From the IMG/VR virus record IMGVR_UViG_3300020175_000070, positions 1 through 21,248 of that record: a DNA stretch of 21,248 bases, one strand, 5' to 3'. The translations under genes were made by a program, and so were the position numbers. Numbering within the stretch: the first letter of the stretch is position 1; each line of letters opens with the position of its first letter. Shown here one piece after another: positions 19,982 through 21,248 of this stretch. A model generated the notes under the pieces. That model had not been told where the DNA came from, did no database searches, and saw only the letters and a program-made list of their open reading frames with translations. Source of the DNA: a virus.

Positions 19982-21248
19982 ATGGTAACTAGAGCTAGAT
20001 TTTCAGCAGACTTAGTATCAACGGTCAATGCTAATACTTCGTCCCCAGCTAATGCGATATTCATTAGTTCGGGTGGTGATGTTACCATTGCAAACAGTAT
20101 TACCGTTGGTGGTAACATTACTGGATTTGTTCAGAACACATATCTGTATTCGACGTTTGCACAAAACACAGTAACGACAAATCTTTTTGATGACAGGCTA
20201 CAGGTTGCCAACGCTGCAACAACTTACGTTACTAAGTCTGTACATTTAACATCCAATAACGCATTAATCAACCTGATCAATGATAGAATTCAGATTGCCA
20301 ATGCTGATACAACATATGTTACTAAATCGGTAGCATTGAGTTCGAATACAGCTCTTGTTGGTCTCATCAATGACCGACTTCAGGTAGCAAACTTAACTAG
20401 TGAGTTATCTACTTACTGGCCAAGTGCTAATGCAATAACATACATCAATGCAAATGCTACTGCCAGTGACATGACCGTCAATACAAGTATCTTTGTAGCA
20501 TCTGGTGGAGAGACATCAGTAGAAGTACCTGTAACATCTAACAATAACTTACTACAAGTTTATCTAAACGGTTTTGCTCTGTCAAGAAGTATTGACTGGA
20601 CAGCCAACTCGACACACATCAAAGGTATTGAAGCACTGGCAGCTGGTGACATTGTACAGGTTCATGAATACAAACTACACCCTGCCAACACATTAAACAG
20701 ATCAGCTGGTGGTGGCGGTGGTGGCGGTGGTGGTATCGGAGGATCAACATCTGGATATACGTCAGGTGGTGAACCGACCTTGAATACTATTGATAAATTT
20801 GCATTTGCTTCTGATGGCAATGCATCTGATGTTGGAGATCTGACCCTAGCAAGAGGTGATGTAGCAGGTCAATCCTCGACTGCGAGTGGATACACTTCAG
20901 GTGGTTACGGTCCCACAATTGTGAATACAATTGACAAATTTCCATTCAGTTCTGATGCTAACGCGACTGATGTTGGTGACTTAACGCTAGCAAGAAAGGG
21001 GGGTGCAGGTCAATCCTCGACTGCGAGTGGATACACTTCAGGTGGATCTGCTCCACCTTATTCTAATGTTGTTGATAAATTTCCATTTGCGTCAGATGGT
21101 AATGCAACGGATGTAGGCGACTTAACACTTGCTCGAGGTGCCATCGGAGCAGGTCAATCGTCGTCAGCTTCTGGATATACATCAGGTGGTTTTCCTACCA
21201 CCGGTGGTGTAATTGATAAATTTCCATTCGCATCAGATAGTAATGGGC
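19982..21248 (+). CDS. Tail fibre/adhesin with kelch-like repeats (paralogue 3, partial)
   Basis: The open frame runs off the window end (422 codons visible). It begins MVTRARFSADLVSTVNANTS and repeats the architecture of the two upstream fibres: the 30-residue repeats (DRLQVANAATTYVTKS and relatives), a beta domain (SIFVASGGETSVEVPV), a longer Gly9 linker (AGGGGGGGGGIGG), then at least three and a half kelch-like repeats. Two adjacent repeats carry an identical 41-bp segment (20864-20904 and 21005-21045), and one shares 53 bp with fibre 1. By analogy about two more repeats should lie beyond the window. Confidence 0.77.
   Translation, partial: MVTRARFSADLVSTVNANTSSPANAIFISSGGDVTIANSITVGGNITGFVQNTYLYSTFAQNTVTTNLFDDRLQVANAATTYVTKSVHLTSNNALINLINDRIQIANADTTYVTKSVALSSNTALVGLINDRLQVANLTSELSTYWPSANAITYINANATASDMTVNTSIFVASGGETSVEVPVTSNNNLLQVYLNGFALSRSIDWTANSTHIKGIEALAAGDIVQVHEYKLHPANTLNRSAGGGGGGGGGIGGSTSGYTSGGEPTLNTIDKFAFASDGNASDVGDLTLARGDVAGQSSTASGYTSGGYGPTIVNTIDKFPFSSDANATDVGDLTLARKGGAGQSSTASGYTSGGSAPPYSNVVDKFPFASDGNATDVGDLTLARGAIGAGQSSSASGYTSGGFPTTGGVIDKFPFASDSNG
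20864..21045 (+). repeat. Pair of identical 41-bp direct repeats within fibre 3
   Basis: Bases 20864-20904 and 21005-21045 are identical over 41 positions (both encode AGQSSTASGYTSGG), spaced 141 bp apart, exactly one repeat unit of 47 codons. This indicates recent duplication of a whole propeller-repeat unit by in-frame recombination. Confidence 0.8.

Noticed and set aside
16662-21248. Diversity-generating retroelement targeting the fibres
   Set aside because: No reverse transcriptase or template repeat is seen in the window, and differences between repeats are not confined to adenine-derived positions. It could lie outside the window.

Overview
The window is a dense, AT-rich stretch with every convincing gene on the + strand. 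Stops and starts often overlap (ATGA, TAATG), and there is no tRNA, rRNA or host-type gene. T4-type late promoters (TATAAATA), internal-head-type proteins with prohead-protease-like sites, a T4-type lysozyme, a spanin pair and long fibre genes point to a marine T4-like myovirus (caudovirus). Several small conserved proteins resemble ones I recall from cyanophages and pelagiphages. The host cannot be read directly. Signal peptides, a lipoprotein and CxxCH cytochromes imply a Gram-negative host with Sec export and a cytochrome c maturation system.

Layout. (1) 4-1173: six small, tightly overlapped genes of unknown function. (2) 1222-7974: late genes for probable capsid-packaged proteins. These include a DUF6267-like protein with a KxDG motif, a large modular protein with an N-terminal HIGH-type nucleotidyltransferase domain, and mosaic proteins with (I/L)xE sites at module boundaries. 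(3) 7977-9843: small virion-type and conserved proteins. (4) 9806-11281: lysozyme, a DUF1353 protein and a small membrane-associated protein. (5) 11282-15319: a control region and a five-gene cassette of exported redox proteins. (6) 15332-16651: a small membrane ORF, i-spanin, overlapping o-spanin lipoprotein, and an EF-hand two-TM holin candidate. (7) 16662-21248: three tandem paralogous fibres with kelch-like repeats, the third cut by the window end.

The standout is region 5. Its genes encode a cytochrome c domain fused to a PHM-like type 2 copper monooxygenase, a small monohaem cytochrome c, a redoxin-like domain lacking cysteines fused to a cytochrome c domain, a SOUL haem-binding protein, and a second PHM-like protein. 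All five have signal peptides, four are linked by 8-nt overlaps, and the block sits inside the lysis region. A 14-bp perfect inverted repeat surrounds a late promoter, and its downstream arm contains the Shine-Dalgarno of the first gene. This is the layout known from T4 gene e, where read-through mRNA hides the ribosome site and true late mRNA exposes it. I infer a phage-encoded periplasmic haem/copper redox system that is translated only late. Its substrate and purpose are unknown.
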